From Platanthera guangdongensis (taxonomy: Eukaryota > Streptophyta > Magnoliopsida > Asparagales > Orchidaceae): DNA of 64,000 nt. The notes under the pieces were generated by a model. That model had not been told where the DNA came from and made no database searches. It was given only the letters and a program-made list of their open reading frames with translations. A program made the translations under genes and the position numbers. Where the stretch lies: the NCBI GenBank assembly GCA_039583875.1, contig CM077164.1, forward strand, positions 69,719,628 through 69,783,627. The letters are read 5' to 3'. Positions 44,170-56,221 of this stretch are shown piece after piece (position 1 is the stretch's first letter; each line of letters begins with the position of its first letter).

Positions 44170-47100
44170 CAAATATAAAAGTTACCTGAGTGGAATAACT
44201 CGGGATATTCCTCCAACATAGCTTGCTCTCATTCCCATGAAAGCTCCTCACGTCCACAGTTATCCCAACGGACTTTAACCATTCGGACCTCCTTGTTACG
44301 GAGTCGCTTGACTGCAACGTCTTCAATACGTACTGGTTTGACCCTGGTTGTCAACTCATAATCAACCGGTACTTGTTTGTCTGCAATGATCTGTGAAGGC
44401 TCTTGCACTGCCTTACGCAACACCGACACGTGGAATACGTCATGTAGCCCACTCAATTCCGCCAACAGCTTCAATCTATACGCCGCCTCGCCAACACGCT
44501 CCAGGATTTCAAATGGTCCAAAGTATCTCGGACTCAGCTTCTTCAAGCATCGAACCCGCGATACACCCTTGAACGGCTTGATTTTTAGATACACCATGTC
44601 GCCAACACTGAACTCCACGTTCCTATACGTGGCATTGTAATACTTTGCCTGCCTGTCTTGAGCGACCTTCAACCTTTCTTGAATTTTTCGTATCACTGAA
44701 GTGGCGTCTTCCACCGCTTGATGTTTATACAGCTTCGATTCGCCTGCCTCCAACCAAGACAACGGCGTATGACACTTCCTCCCGTAAAAGGCCACGAAAG
44801 GCGCCATTACAATACTTGCCTGAAAGTTGTTGTTGTACGCAAACTCCACCATGTACAGGTGATCTTCCCACTGCTTTCCAAAATCTAGGACGCACATGCG
44901 AAGCATGTCCTCCATAGTCTTGTTGACCCTCTCGGTCTGACCATCCGTCTGCGGATGAAAGGCTGTGCTGAAACTCAGCTTAGTTCCCAACATACTATGC
45001 ACCAACCTCCAATCCTTCGATGTAACGCGTCCATCTCGGTCACTAACAATACTGCGGGGCACACCGTGCAATCGTACAATATTCTCCACATAGAGTTTGA
45101 CAAACATTTCCACCGGAATAAAATGCGACACCTTTGTCAACCTATCTACGACCACCCAAATGGCGTCGTTTCCCTTCTGCGATTTCGGCAAACCATGCAC
45201 AAAATCCATAGATATGTTGTCGAATTTCCATTCTGGGATAGGTCGGGACTTCAAGAAACCTTCGGGCTTCTGGCATTCCGCCTTCATTAATGCACAAGTA
45301 CGGCACTTGGCCACATAAAGTCCTACATCCTTCTTCAATCCAGGCCACCAGAACAACTTTTTCATGTCACTATACATCTTCGTGCTCCCCGGGTGGATTG
45401 AGTACTTGGTATGATGAGCCTCATACATCAATTCCTCCCGAAGATTATCCGCACTAGGAATGCATAGACGACCGTCCTTCCTTAGCAATCCATCTACAAT
45501 AACAAACTGGAAATTTTACCCATCCAAACATTCATCTATGATCCGCTTCATGCTGCTATCCTGAACCAAAGCCCGCTGAACTCTATCCGCTAGGTCACAC
45601 TGCACCTCTATCCAAAACAGTTTCGCCTCGACACTAGACTGCTTGTCGACGCAAGATATCTCCAAAGCCTCCAACTCATGGACCAATCTCTCATCATGTA
45701 CCGATAACCAGTAGTCCTGCGCCGGAGTCCTGTGACTCAACGCATCCTCCACTGCATTTCCCTTCACAGGCACATAATGAATCTTGATAGTGTAGTCCCC
45801 TAAGAACTCCATCCACCTCTGCTGCCTCATGTTCAGATCCTTCTGTTCTAACAAGTACTTCAGGCTCTTATGATCAATGTAAATATCGACCTTCACACCG
45901 TACAAATAGTGCCTCCACAGCTTTAGAGCAAATATCACGGCCACTAATTCTAAATCATAAACCGAATAATTCCTCTCATGAACCTTCAGTTGTCGTGAAC
46001 CATAGGCTATCACTCTCTCATGCTGTAGCAGAACACAGCACAAACCACTGCCCAAAGCATCATTATAGATCTCAAACCCTTCGGTTCCACTTGTCGAACA
46101 TAAAATAGGCGTCGTGGTTAACCGCCTCTTCAATTCTTCAAAAGTCTGTTTGCACTCCAGCGACCACACAAACTTTTGATCCGTCCTTGTCAACATCGTG
46201 AGTGGAAGTGCTATCCGTGAAAAGTTCTCTACGAAGCGCCTATAGTAGCCGGCGAGCCCCCGAAAGCTCCGGACTTCCACCACCGTAGTCAAAGCAGGCC
46301 ACTCCCGTATTGCCACTATCTTTGCCGGATCCACAGCTATCCCCTCTCCACTGATAACATGACCAAGGAACGCTATCGAGGATAACCAGAATTCAAACTT
46401 GGAGAACTTAGCATACAACTGACTTTTCCTCAATGTCTCCAACACCATGTGTAGATGCTTGTAGTGATCCTCCTCGTACTGCGAGTATACCAGGATATCA
46501 TCAATAAATACTATCACGAAACGATACAGGTACTCTTTGAACGTCCTGTTCATCAGATCCATAAACACGGATGGCGCATTCGTCAACCCAAACGGCATGA
46601 CCGTGAACTCGTAATGCCCAAACCGCGTACTGAATGTTGTCTTTGGGATGTCGCTCTCCCTTATCCTCAACTGATAGTAACCGGATTTCAGATCTAGCTT
46701 CGAATATACCGTTGACCCAACCAACTGATCAAATAGATCGTCAATCCTCGGGATTGGATATTTGTTCTTCTCCGTTAGCTTGTTCAATTCCCGGTAGTCG
46801 ATACAAAGCCGCAAGCTCCCATATTTCTTCTTAACAAAGAGAACTGGTGCGCTCCAAGGCGACGAACTAGGACGCACATAACCTTGCTCCAACAACTCCT
46901 GCAGTTGCACTTTCAATTCCGTCATCTCTCTTGGCGCTATCCGATACGAAGAGCGTGACACCGGTTTGGCACCCGGTACCAGCTCAATGGTAAAATCAAT
47001 CTCCCGTTGAGGAGGGTCTCCTGGGAGATCATCTGGGAACACATCAGGATACTCGGACACGACTGGAATACTGTCAAGACTTGGCTTAGGCGTCGAAGTC

Positions 47101-47542
47101 TGCTCTAATGTGACAAACAGCTCTGCCCCAGACCGAACTGCCTTAAACACCTGAAGGGCCGACATCAAAATCTTACCCGACCCCTTCATGCCCGCAAAAG
47201 TAGTCTCCCGATCAGTGTTCAGACCCAACTTAACTTCCTTACGGTTGCAATCAATGCATGCACCCTGCTCCGAGAGTCAATCCATATCGAAGATTACGTC
47301 GTACTCTGCCAAGGGCAAAAGCAACGCTCGCAAATCAAATTCCTGAACCCCAATCTGTATCTTCACAACGCAGACCCTATCTGCACGCATTGAGCACCCA
47401 TTGGGCAACAACACATCCAATTTGTCTTTTGCCATCGAGGACGGAACCCCGATGCGCGATATGAATTTTTCGGACAAGAAGAAATGCGATGCTCCTGTAT
47501 CAAATAGGTCTCTTGCCGGAAACTCAAAGATCAACACAAAGT
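44170..47542 (-). pseudogene. Element B pol polyprotein with in-frame stops
   Basis: The domains match C: protease ([11 protein letters not shown]), reverse transcriptase ([14 protein letters not shown] near 46505), RNase H, an integrase HHCC region and D,D-E core ([29 protein letters not shown]) and a chromodomain-like tail. Stops in a single frame lie at 47277-47279 (Trp to TGA after FDMD), at about 45514 (after the codons DG) and at 44226-44228 (after LSWE). The integrase also lacks about five codons between HFIP and VE near 45110. The frame is otherwise continuous, so decay is by point mutation. Confidence 0.92.
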
Positions 47543-47619
47543 CTAACACCAACAAAAGTAAGCTAACAAATACAAAGGTAACAACTATAAAAGTTAAACC
47601 ACTGTAATTTAACCCATAC
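47543..47619 (-). other. Putative phase-1 intron at the B gag-pol junction
   Basis: GATAG|GTATGG at 47620/47619 and TGTTAG ending at 47543 bound 77 bp, matching the C intron in place, length and phase. Confidence 0.52.
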
Positions 47620-48763
47620 CTATCACCACGTCCGCTTACTTTATGGCCTCTTGCAGGCCAAGGTTGTAGACTCTAGGCTGGGCTGGAGCATGGTGGGACG
47701 CGGTTGACTCCACCGCCTTCCCTTTCTCCTCATAAGTCGCTCCAGGCTTCCTCTCAGACATTGAACGTCCGCTCCAACACTCACGAGTAAAATGCCCCGT
47801 CTTCCCACAGTTGTAGCAAGCTCCTGGGACTCGACTTCTAGTTGCCCCCGTCGCACCAGACTGAGGGGCTGAGTTCGAAGTCCTTTGTCTCTTGTTCCAC
47901 CTATGGAAACTTGACTTGGCATTTGGCACCTTGAACTCGGACTTCTTTTCTCCTGGGTCCTTCTTCTCTTGAACTTTCTTAACGACCTTCTCCAACAAAC
48001 TGGCTGAATTGACCAAGGCTAGGAAGCCTTGCGCCTTAGGCCCAGCAAGTAGTAACTGTAGGTCCCCACGTAGACACTCATAGAATCGGTTGGTCTTCCT
48101 CTCTTCTTCCATAAACGTAGCACCAGCATAACGACCCAACCGTGTGAACTCATGGAGATACTCGTCCACACTTCTGGCTCCCTGAGTCAACCCAAGAAAT
48201 TGGTTCTCCATCTCGAGCTTCTGAGCAGAGGGTACAAATCTGTCTAGAAACAATCTTGAAAATTCCTCCATAGGCACATCGGCAAGCTGCCTACCCACTA
48301 AGAGATGAAACTACAATTCATCCCATAACAGCCTCGCTTCCCCCACCAAAAGAAAAGTCGTTATGGTGGTCTTCTGCCACTCCTCAGTTAATGTGGCTGT
48401 CAAGACCCTCTTTATCGAAGAGAGCCAATCTTCAGCTTGAGCTGGCATTCCAACCCCATCAAACCTCGAAGGATTAAAGCCCATTACATGCTTTAGCTGC
48501 TTCTCCGTAGCTCTACTCGGCTCTACCAGATCGACTGCTGCGCGCTCCACCACTCTCGGCTCTGCCGCCCTAACCAGTTCTTGCTCATTCGCGGGAGGTG
48601 CGCGATGCATTTGCCCTATAGGTTGGGCATTTATCATTGCAAATACGGCTTCAGCCACCATCCTGATGGTTTCCGCTGAAGGAGGAGTACTAGGCATGTC
48701 TCTCGGTGCACTACTTTCCACCGATTGCGGACGCTCTGACTGACCAGCACCGCTCCTAGCTGC
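47620..48763 (-). pseudogene. Element B gag with two in-frame stops
   Basis: One frame from the TATAG acceptor (exon starts 48763 with AARSGAG) to the junction contains the capsid domain (FYECLRGDLQLLLAG), a linker and an intact zinc knuckle CYNCGKTGHFTREC near 47815. Stops lie at 48311-48313 and at 47636-47638, where a conserved Gln of the C-terminal tail has become TAA. No ATG precedes the conserved N-terminus, so the mini-exon at 50273-50250 is the likely start. Confidence 0.9.
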
Positions 48764-48973
48764 CTATAGTAGCAAAGACACATGATTAGACGATAAACAA
48801 ATTGCTAAAAGCAATCATTGGAACACTCAGACTCCACAAAACAAGTGTATTTTTCATTCCTAAGTGGACATTCATGGGTTCTTTTTGATGTTATAACGAT
48901 GACGCACACATGTGCTCACCACCCCTTAAAAGAATTCGGCCACGAATTCATTTAAGCCTGACCGTAACCAGAA

Positions 48974-48984
48974 GTATGATACCA
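48974..48984 (-). promoter_or_regulatory. Element B primer binding site
   Basis: The minus strand reads TGGTATCATAC three bases after the LTR, matching the first eight bases of the initiator tRNA-Met site. Confidence 0.82.
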
Positions 48985-50249
48985 AATTGTAACAGCCCCA
49001 TCCGTCATATGGCATATAACAGAAGGTCCAGCTGGAACCCGATGCCATATACCACAGACAGTCTGAAGGGTTACATAAGAATATTCAAACTATCCAATTA
49101 AGACTACTCGTCCTACACAGAGCATTCTAGCGGAAGCTTTTAAAGTTAAAAGAACCCAAAACTTAAATCCAATAAACATGAATGTCCACAACCAAAACCA
49201 CTGGAATGAAACCCAAATACACTGAAAGGGTACATGGCCTTATGGCCTTACAAATGTTCACTTAACAAAATAGTGTCTTACATACTTCGGCTCCCAGGCC
49301 GTCCACACATGACAAAAATAAAAACAACTATTCTCTTTGGCTTTCAAGGGCCAGCACAGCAACATGGGCTCCAGCTCGCTATTTGGTACTCGGCTCCGCA
49401 GCACCTGCAAGGACAATTCCACCGTACGGTGGCAAACAGAGCAACGATCAGCCAAAAGCAGACCAAATTATAACGACCCCGCCCCTTACTCGGGACGATG
49501 GTGCTCTTTCCGTGCATATCATTAGCCCAATGAAACACTAAAGTGCAATTATATATATTTCGTCACAGGTGTAGGCTCGCACAGCCAAACACTCTGTGCA
49601 CTCAGGGCACATTAACGGTGAATCCGGTCAATTCCGTGGCTTCAACACGATCCCAAAGATGGCAACCATGTGAGCATTTAGCCTTTCTGACCACCGTCTA
49701 AGGCTCCCAACTATGCCAACGGCCAGTCCCCTTTTCGGGTCTCTCGCACCGAACCACATAGCCTACGTCCGATTCCACTTGCCCGTTGCTCACGCCGCCT
49801 AGTCAATTTAAGTCCTACGCGCGGGCCAAGCTTCTCTCGGATCCCAACATTTTCTAAACAATCTCATAACCCAGTTATGATCAAGGCCGATTCCCAGACC
49901 GCCAAGTTAGTAGAACAACGATTCCGCTCAGTTTTCCAGGTGTGCCTTGGAGCTATCCTCCAAGGATCCCTGCTGCAATCTACCGCGTAGAAACCCGAAA
50001 AACCCAAAGCATGGAGTCTTATCTGGCAAAACATATCAATTGCAACATCACCGATCCAGACAATACACGTCCGGGTAGGCTTCACACACAATGACTATGC
50101 CCGTACTTCGATTCCGGACTCTATATGCAACACAAGGGGACTATTCACATCAACCCCAAGGAACACCACGCACTCATCGCACACTCACGGGAGCGGGATT
50201 CCTTATGCAGAAAGAAAGAGCTTCACATGCTCAAGTAGAGAGTCGTTAC

Positions 50250-50273
50250 TCTTGTAGTTCGCTTTGGCGCCAT
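50250..50273 (-). CDS. Element B putative 8-codon gag mini-exon
   Basis: ATG at 50273 opens MAPKRTTR, ending AGA|GTAACG at 50250/50249. The acceptor TATAG ends at 48764 and gag continues in phase 0. The implied intron is 1486 bp. The ATG lies about 220 bp downstream of a TATATAAG box, as expected for the first coding exon. Confidence 0.68.
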
Positions 50274-50494
50274 GGAAAAAACTACACGGATGGAAGTCTT
50301 CGTAACGAACTTTCCTCCACGGATCCGCTCTCAGATCATTAAACGGTGCTCCGATGCTCCACCGGTAGCCGAAATCCTTTCATTCTTCCTCCTCTTTCCA
50401 ACTCCTTGAGAGAGATAATGGTTGGAGATAAATGAAGGATTAACTCCCCTATTCCCGGCCTTAACAGAGGAGGAAACCATCTGGGCCGTTGGAT

Positions 50495-50502
50495 CTTATA
50501 TA
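50495..50502 (-). promoter_or_regulatory. TATA box of the element B 5' LTR
   Basis: The minus strand reads TATATAAG, between the U3 palindrome array and the mini-exon. Related elements have weaker versions at the same place (GATATAAGG in A, GATATACCC in C and D). It would mark the U3/R boundary about 30 bp downstream. Confidence 0.7.
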
Positions 50503-50539
50503 AAGAAAACGAACGGCTCAGATCCGCTCAAAAATATCC

Positions 50540-50910
50540 AAACCTGGGTCGAACACAGCTTGGCACACGATCGTGTCCCCGGCCGTGTGCCTCGATCCAG
50601 GCACGATCGTCGAATGAAGGAAAGACACACGGGCAAAGTCACGCCCATGTCTCACCTGACACGCCCGTGTCGGGTTTCTCGACACGCCCGTGACCGGGGG
50701 CGTGTTACCCAAAACCGCCACGCCAACATACACGACCCAACTGAACACGGGTACTGACACAGGTAGGCACACGCCCGTGTCAAATGACACGCCCGTGTCA
50801 TTCAGCCGTATTCCTGGCCGTGTCCTTCTCGGGATGAAAATGGCCAAAAATCACCAGCCAGACACGGCCTTGGACACACCCGTGTCCTAGGCCGTGTACC
50901 CCTATATAGG
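50540..50910. repeat. Palindromic motif array in B U3
   Basis: Repeated ACACGCCCGTGT-type palindromes and half sites lie upstream of the TATA box, in the same layout as A, C and D. Confidence 0.78.
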
Positions 50911-50965
50911 CACCAAAAATCCCTTTTTACGCGACCGACTCAAATACAACTTTCGGGGCGTTACA

Positions 50966-50970
50966 GCCAT
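50966..50970. repeat. Target site duplication of element B (right copy, GCCAT)
   Basis: It matches 42138-42142. Confidence 0.93.
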
Positions 50971-53123
50971 AACCCTCTGTCTGGCCACAGTTTAGTCTCC
51001 AAATATGACTTTTGGTCCAAGCTTCGCTTTGAAGTCTCTTAGATTAGCTTTTCTTCCTGTCATGTGTTTAGAGCACCCACTATCCAAATATTGTTATTCC
51101 TTTGTGGTAGTATAATTCTTTTCATGTATTAAAAATAAGTTAGGTGTTCTTGACCAAGATTACCTTGGGTCTTAATTTTCTTTCATAATCTGTAGAAATA
51201 TAAGAGTATTCAGGTTGATTTTTATATTCAAGTGGATGATATCTCCTGGGAGGAATGATCCAATCAGTAAAAGGATTTAACAACTTTTGAGTATGATTAT
51301 TCTTTTGAAAAGAAGTAAATTTTTTGTTTGAAAATTTTAAGTTTGACGAATTATTCTGATTTTGTCGAGCTCCATTCAACGAATTATAGTTATTTCGTCG
51401 AGCACCATTCACTGAATAGTTATACTTATTTCATGTGTTCATCGTTTGTCTATCTTTGTTCGACAAATAATAGTGATTTCTTCGAACTCGGTTCGACGAG
51501 TTCTGTTGAACATTATTTTTCTGGAAATTTTTATCCTGTTTTAGAATAGGTTTTGATTTAAAAACTTTACTGTCTTTATCTGTAATTTCTAATATTTCTT
51601 TTCTTTTAGCAAATATGAATTTGATAGGAGTAGTTAAAATATCTTTCTTAAGAATTTGAGGTTGACTGGATGAAGCTCCCAAGCCTAGTTTGTCATTTAA
51701 TTTTTCATTGACTGTACTTGTAATATTCATCAGTTTGATACTTCTCTCATTAAGAGTTTCTTCAAACTTTTTAGCCTCAGATAATTTATTTTCTAAAGAA
51801 ACTATTTGATCCTTAGAAATTTTCAATTCTTCTTTAATTTTAATATTTTCTGAAGATAGGTTGTTTAATTCAGTTAACTTTTCTCTGAGAAATTCTATTT
51901 TCTTCTCAGATTTTATCAAATTTTTATAAAGCAATTTAAAATCTATTTTGAATTGATCTGATGCAAAATCAAAAGTTGAAATTACCTGTTCTACTTCTGT
52001 CTCAGATTCAGAATTAGAATTATTATTTGATGCATTGATTGTCATCATACAGACTTCTTTAGCACTTGATTCTTCTTCATCTTCACTTGAACTGGATGAA
52101 GATTCAGTGTCTGACTCACTCCATGTTTCAACTACAAAGCCTTTCCCCTTCTATCTTTGTTTACTAGAAGAGGGTTTATTTGAATGCTTCTTAAAGTCTT
52201 TCTCCTTCTTCTTATGTTTCTTTTGATTTGCAGGACATTCTGGAAGAATGTGTCCTGGTTTCCTGCAACCATAGCAAAAAATTTCCTTAGTAGGTGTTTT
52301 GTCATACCTTGGTTTGTCCTTGTCTCTGGAAAATCTTCTCCTGAAGTCTTTCCTAGCCATTTTGTAAAATCTTTTAGTCAATAGACTCGTGAGTTCTTCA
52401 TTCTCTAGAAGTTGTTCTTCCTCTTCAGTTTCTTGAAAAGCAATACTCTTGTCCTTCTTTACTTAGGATCATGTCATTTGTTCAGCTTCTCTTGTTTTTA
52501 TGAGCAGCTCATATGATTTGAGCTTGTCCAACAAAGTTTCTATTGAAATTTCATTCACACTTCTGGCTTCTCTAATTGGCCAAATTCTTGAATCTCATAT
52601 GCTAGGAAAACACATGAGAATTTTATCATTTACTTTTGTCAATGTAATGTCTTTCTCCAAGATCTTCAGTTCATTATTATGAGACTGAGCCTTGTATACA
52701 TATCAGCAACATATTTAGTTTCTCCCTTTTTGAAACTCTCATATTGATAAATAAGGTGAGATCTTCTATCTTTTCTTTCATCTACTGATCTAGCTACCAT
52801 TGCAGTGAGGGAGTCCCAGATATCTTTTGCTGAGGTGCATTCAACAACCTTCTTAAAATATCATTAGACATTGTTTGAATTAGTATATTCATAGCCCTTG
52901 CATCAGCAATTTTCAATTTTTTCTGAGCTTCTATCCATTCTGGAGGTGGTGTAGCACTGGTGCTTATTGCTACAGGTGGTGGAGGTGGACCTAACAAAAT
53001 TGAATTGTAGATATCCTCATCAATAGGATTCATATATAATCTAATCCTTGTCTTCCATAGTGCAAACTTATTAAGGTTGCAAACAGGAGGTCTAGTGCTT
53101 GAGTACTCTTTATTTTTTTCCAT
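50966..53123 (-). pseudogene. Copia-1 gag and start of protease
   Basis: ATG at 53123 starts a copia Gag (MEKNKEYSSTRPPVCNLNKF). The capsid part shifts frame near 52800. The zinc knuckle CYGCRKPGHILPEC lies near 52275, and a Ser/Glu-rich stretch follows. A coiled-coil-like region with heptad leucines (about 51940-51720) and a long Asn-rich linker come next. Protease starts near 51100 with YLDSGCSKHMTG, the copia DSG active site, and runs to 50966 with a stop after FGD. The coiled-coil tail is a known feature of SIRE-type Gag. Several stops (for example near 51429 and 51140) make it non-functional. Confidence 0.88.
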
Positions 53124-53234
53124 GATAAATTTATCAGTGATCTAAAAACAAACTTCTAGGTAAAATAAGATCTATCAGGATCTATTAGTTCAGGTGTTAG
53201 CCTATAAAACCACTAACCTCCCTCTGATACAAAT
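53124..53234 (-). promoter_or_regulatory. Copia-1 leader with primer binding site
   Basis: The minus strand at 53232-53221 reads TTGTATCAGAGG next to the LTR edge. It resembles the initiator-Met site TGGTATCAGAG with one mismatch. The leader runs from there to the gag ATG at 53123. Confidence 0.7.
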
Positions 53235-54461
53235 TGAAAGTGAAGGGGATAGATTTAACTTTACTCTAGAGGGGGTGAATAGAGTATTTTAAAAACATTA
53301 ATTTATCTTTATAGCAATTTCAAAAATAGTGATATATATATAGATAATATTCACAGCACACAAAATAGAAAGTATCAATCACAGATGACATAAGAATTTT
53401 ATAGTAGTTCCACAATAAATCTGGGTACATCTACTCTTCTACCACCCTATTAGGAATCCACAACAGATTTGTGATCAGGTGCCCTGTCACAGAAGATCTA
53501 TTTTCTAAGGGAGATCTAGCAACCCTTTGGTATTTTGGCAGGTACCCAAAAAACCAAACTTAAGTCTTTTGATTAGGTGACTTATGAACCAAGTGTTAAC
53601 TTTTGAATGGAGTTATAACCTTGTACACAGTTTAAGAATAAACTAAAAGATTTAGATGTTGTTTTCTCTGTCAAGAATCTCTGAGAAGACTTAGTGGATG
53701 ATCTTGCAAAAATCTCCCCCTGATTTGAATAGAGATTGTGATCAAGGGAGGATACTTTTATTCAGGGTGTAGGCCTTCTTGTATGCTTTTACTCTCCAAT
53801 AGATATTTCAGACAGATACGAATTAGGATGTCTCTTAAGAAGAGTTTGAAGCAGAATATCTATATATCTCAAAATCTCTGTATGTCAATAACCTTGTGAA
53901 GCAGCAATCTTCTATAGATATATATATGCTGTCATAGAAGAATTCAATATTTGAAATAAAATGATTCTTGAAACGTGTGAGGAATCCCTTGAGAATTTGT
54001 TACTACCTTGGAATTAATTAGATTTAAAACACTGTGATAAATCCACATTTAATGCTGCCTTAAAAGGCTATATTTGTTAGAATATTTAGCATTAAATATT
54101 AGAGTTTTAACTGACGATTATCAAACATTTGAAAATATTTTGCCTTCTGTATATAGAAACTGTCTGATCGTCGTCAGCAAGTATTTCATCGAACTGAGCT
54201 TGGATTTCGTCGAACTGAGCTTATACTTTCTTCGAGCTGAGATCTGTGTTCATTGAACTGAGCTCTGAGTTCGTCGAACTGAACTCAGAGTTGAGATATG
54301 AGTTAGTCAAACTGAGTTCTGAGTTCGTCGAACTAAGCATTTCTGGAATACCTTTTTAAACAACTCTGGAAATAAAATATTATCCTAGTCTATACAAGTT
54401 GCGTCAAAATAAAAATCCTAATAATAATCTTAGCCCAAATTAGTAATAAGGAGTTCTAACA
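53235..54461 (-). mobile_element. Copia-1 5' LTR
   Basis: On the coding strand this 1227-bp LTR starts TGTTAGAACTCC and ends CTTTCA, both usual for copia. Its other copy would lie left of position 1. The boundary at 54461 is where Copia-2 coding sequence begins abruptly, so Copia-1 appears to have inserted into Copia-2. Confidence 0.78.
54160..54340. repeat. Irregular repeats around TTCGTCGAACTGAG in the Copia-1 LTR
   Basis: Six or more imperfect copies of TTCGTCGAACTGAGCT or close variants lie near the U3 start on the minus strand. The TCGTCGA core also occurs in U3 of the gypsy clan A-D. Confidence 0.7.
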
Positions 54462-56221
54462 GGGGCTCAGATGTCTCGCATCTATACTCTTTATGCGGAC
54501 CTCTTTGCTGGTCCATCCATGACTCCTACTGCCGCCTACCAACAAGTTCAGGATCTTCGAGCCGAAATTCTTCAGAACCGTCCATTCTCTGCGGATCTGG
54601 CCAACCAACACAAGCACTTCCAAGAGCTTCTGGTTATGTGTTATCTTCTACATCTTTCGGAGTCCAATGACATGATCTGTCAATAGATCCTTGGCGAGTC
54701 AGATTATCCCACATTGGATGCCACTGCTGCCCCCATCACTATTGTTACCTCTCTGCTTCAGTGTCCGCTGCTATCCTCCCCATCACTCCTCGACACCTAT
54801 GCTTATCATACTCAGCGGGGTGGCTCTGGTGGCTACAACCATCAATCCAGCAGACGTGGACCTTCCCACTTTCTCTTCTCTCATTGTGGTCACACCGGCT
54901 ATACGGTTGATCATTGTTGGATGAAGAATCCGCATCTTCTCCCATCTGGTGACACTCCTACCTCCTCTTCAAATCAGTCCTCCTCGGTGGTCACGTCTTT
55001 AGGTAGTGCCTATGTGGTGACTCAAGGTAAATGGCTGATTGACTCCAGTGCGACTAATCTTATGACCAGCAATCCTCAGTCTTTTTCTCTCCTATAAAAA
55101 CATGATCAGTTTTCCACGGTCTTCATTGGGGATGGATCTCTCTCATCGGTCAATGGGACGGGAGTGGTTCAAGTCACTTCATCTCTTTGCCTGACAGACA
55201 CCCTCTATGTGCCCTAGTTTCCATGCAATTTGTTGTCTGTTATTTCTATTTGCAAGCAACTATAGTGCTCCATAACATTCACACCTACTTCTTGTTATTT
55301 TCAGAATCCGAGCTCCGAAAGGACGATTACTGCTAGGACTGAGAACGACAGCCTCTACTTCCTAGATAATGTATCTACTTTGTCCATTTTTTTCTTCTTT
55401 TATAGATCTTCTACAATGGCATCTTCGTCTTGCTCATCCTCCTCCATGGCTTCTTCATCAACTTCTGCCCCATCTACCTCCGCACTATCCTCCTCTCAAT
55501 TGTCATGCCTGATAGCTTGGAAAGCATCACCGCTCCTCCTTCCCGCCAAAGCAAGGTCGTGGCTCTTCCCGTCCTTTTGATCTCATTCACTCTGATGTCT
55601 GGGGTCTGCCCCTACCCTAACTGTAGGTTGGGGTAGTTCATAATTTCTAAATTTTATTGATGATTTTTCATTGTGTACGTAGGTGTATCTCTTAAAAGAG
55701 CACTCCAAGTGATTATCTGTATGGACATCTTTTAATTATATGATTAAAATGTAGTTTGATTTGTCTATTAAAATTCTTCATTCTGATAATGCCAAAAACT
55801 ATCTTAGTCATGATTTTTCTTCTTTCTGTGTCCAAAATAGCATAATTCATCAAATTAGTTATGTCTATACCTCACAGCAAAATGGCGCAACTGAACGCAA
55901 AAACTGTCACCTCATTGACGTCGCTAGAACGCTCATGACTCAAATGTAGGTTCGTCGCTCCTATTGGGGCTATGTCGTTCTTATCGCCTGCTATCTCATC
56001 AATCATATTCCCTCCACAATTCTCCGCGGTCAGACACCATTCTCCATTCTCTATCCGGGCAAGGATCCCTTCCATATACCTCTCTGAATATTTGGCTATA
56101 TGGCCTTTGTACACACTCCCTCCGCCACTCATGACAAACTCTCTTCATGTGCCACCAAGTGTGTCTTTTTGGTTTACTCTTCCACTCAAAAGGGTTATGG
56201 TTGTTTTGATCAGGTTCTTTG
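54462..56221 (+). pseudogene. Copia-2: decayed Ty1/copia gag to integrase fragment
   Basis: This plus-strand remnant has a gag C-terminal part (54471-54940), with a degenerate zinc knuckle (HCGHTGYTVDHC, whose first Cys and His are lost). Protease follows near 55035 (WLIDSSATNLMT, where DSSA replaces the active DSGA). The integrase core comes next (FDLIHSDVWG near 55580, HSDNAKNYLSHDF near 55780, TSQQNGATERKN near 55870), then the post-integrase region to 56220 (KCVFLVYSSTQKGYGCFDQV). Many stops and shifts occur. It is cut by Copia-1 on the left and by F on the right. I cannot assign its lineage. Confidence 0.85.

Larger units (their letters stand above)
42143..50965 (-). mobile_element. Element B: complete but decayed Tekay/Del-like element
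   Basis: This 8823-bp element has LTRs of 1979 and 1978 bp, a GCCAT target duplication, a primer site and a polypurine tract. Gag and pol lie in the expected order in one frame but carry about five in-frame stops. The LTR ends are related to those of A, C and D. Confidence 0.93.
48988..50965 (-). mobile_element. Element B 5' LTR
   Basis: This 1978-bp LTR, with TG...CA ends, is collinear with 42143-44121. It contains the U3 motif array, the TATA box, the leader and the mini-exon in the order expected for transcription leftward. Confidence 0.92.
1..54461 (-). mobile_element. Copia-1: SIRE-like Ty1/copia element, split by nested insertions
   Basis: A minus-strand copia element whose parts lie at 1-4977, 42035-42142 and 50966-54461. 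The order along the coding strand is 5' LTR, primer site, gag, protease, integrase, reverse transcriptase, RNase H, then an extra env-like region that runs off the left edge. The order integrase before reverse transcriptase defines Ty1/copia. A coiled-coil gag tail, an extra ORF after RNase H and a 1.2-kb LTR fit the SIRE/Maximus lineage. Elements A and B sit inside it, each with a perfect 5-bp target duplication. The 3' LTR is outside the window. Many stops and frameshifts show it is dead. Confidence 0.88.
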
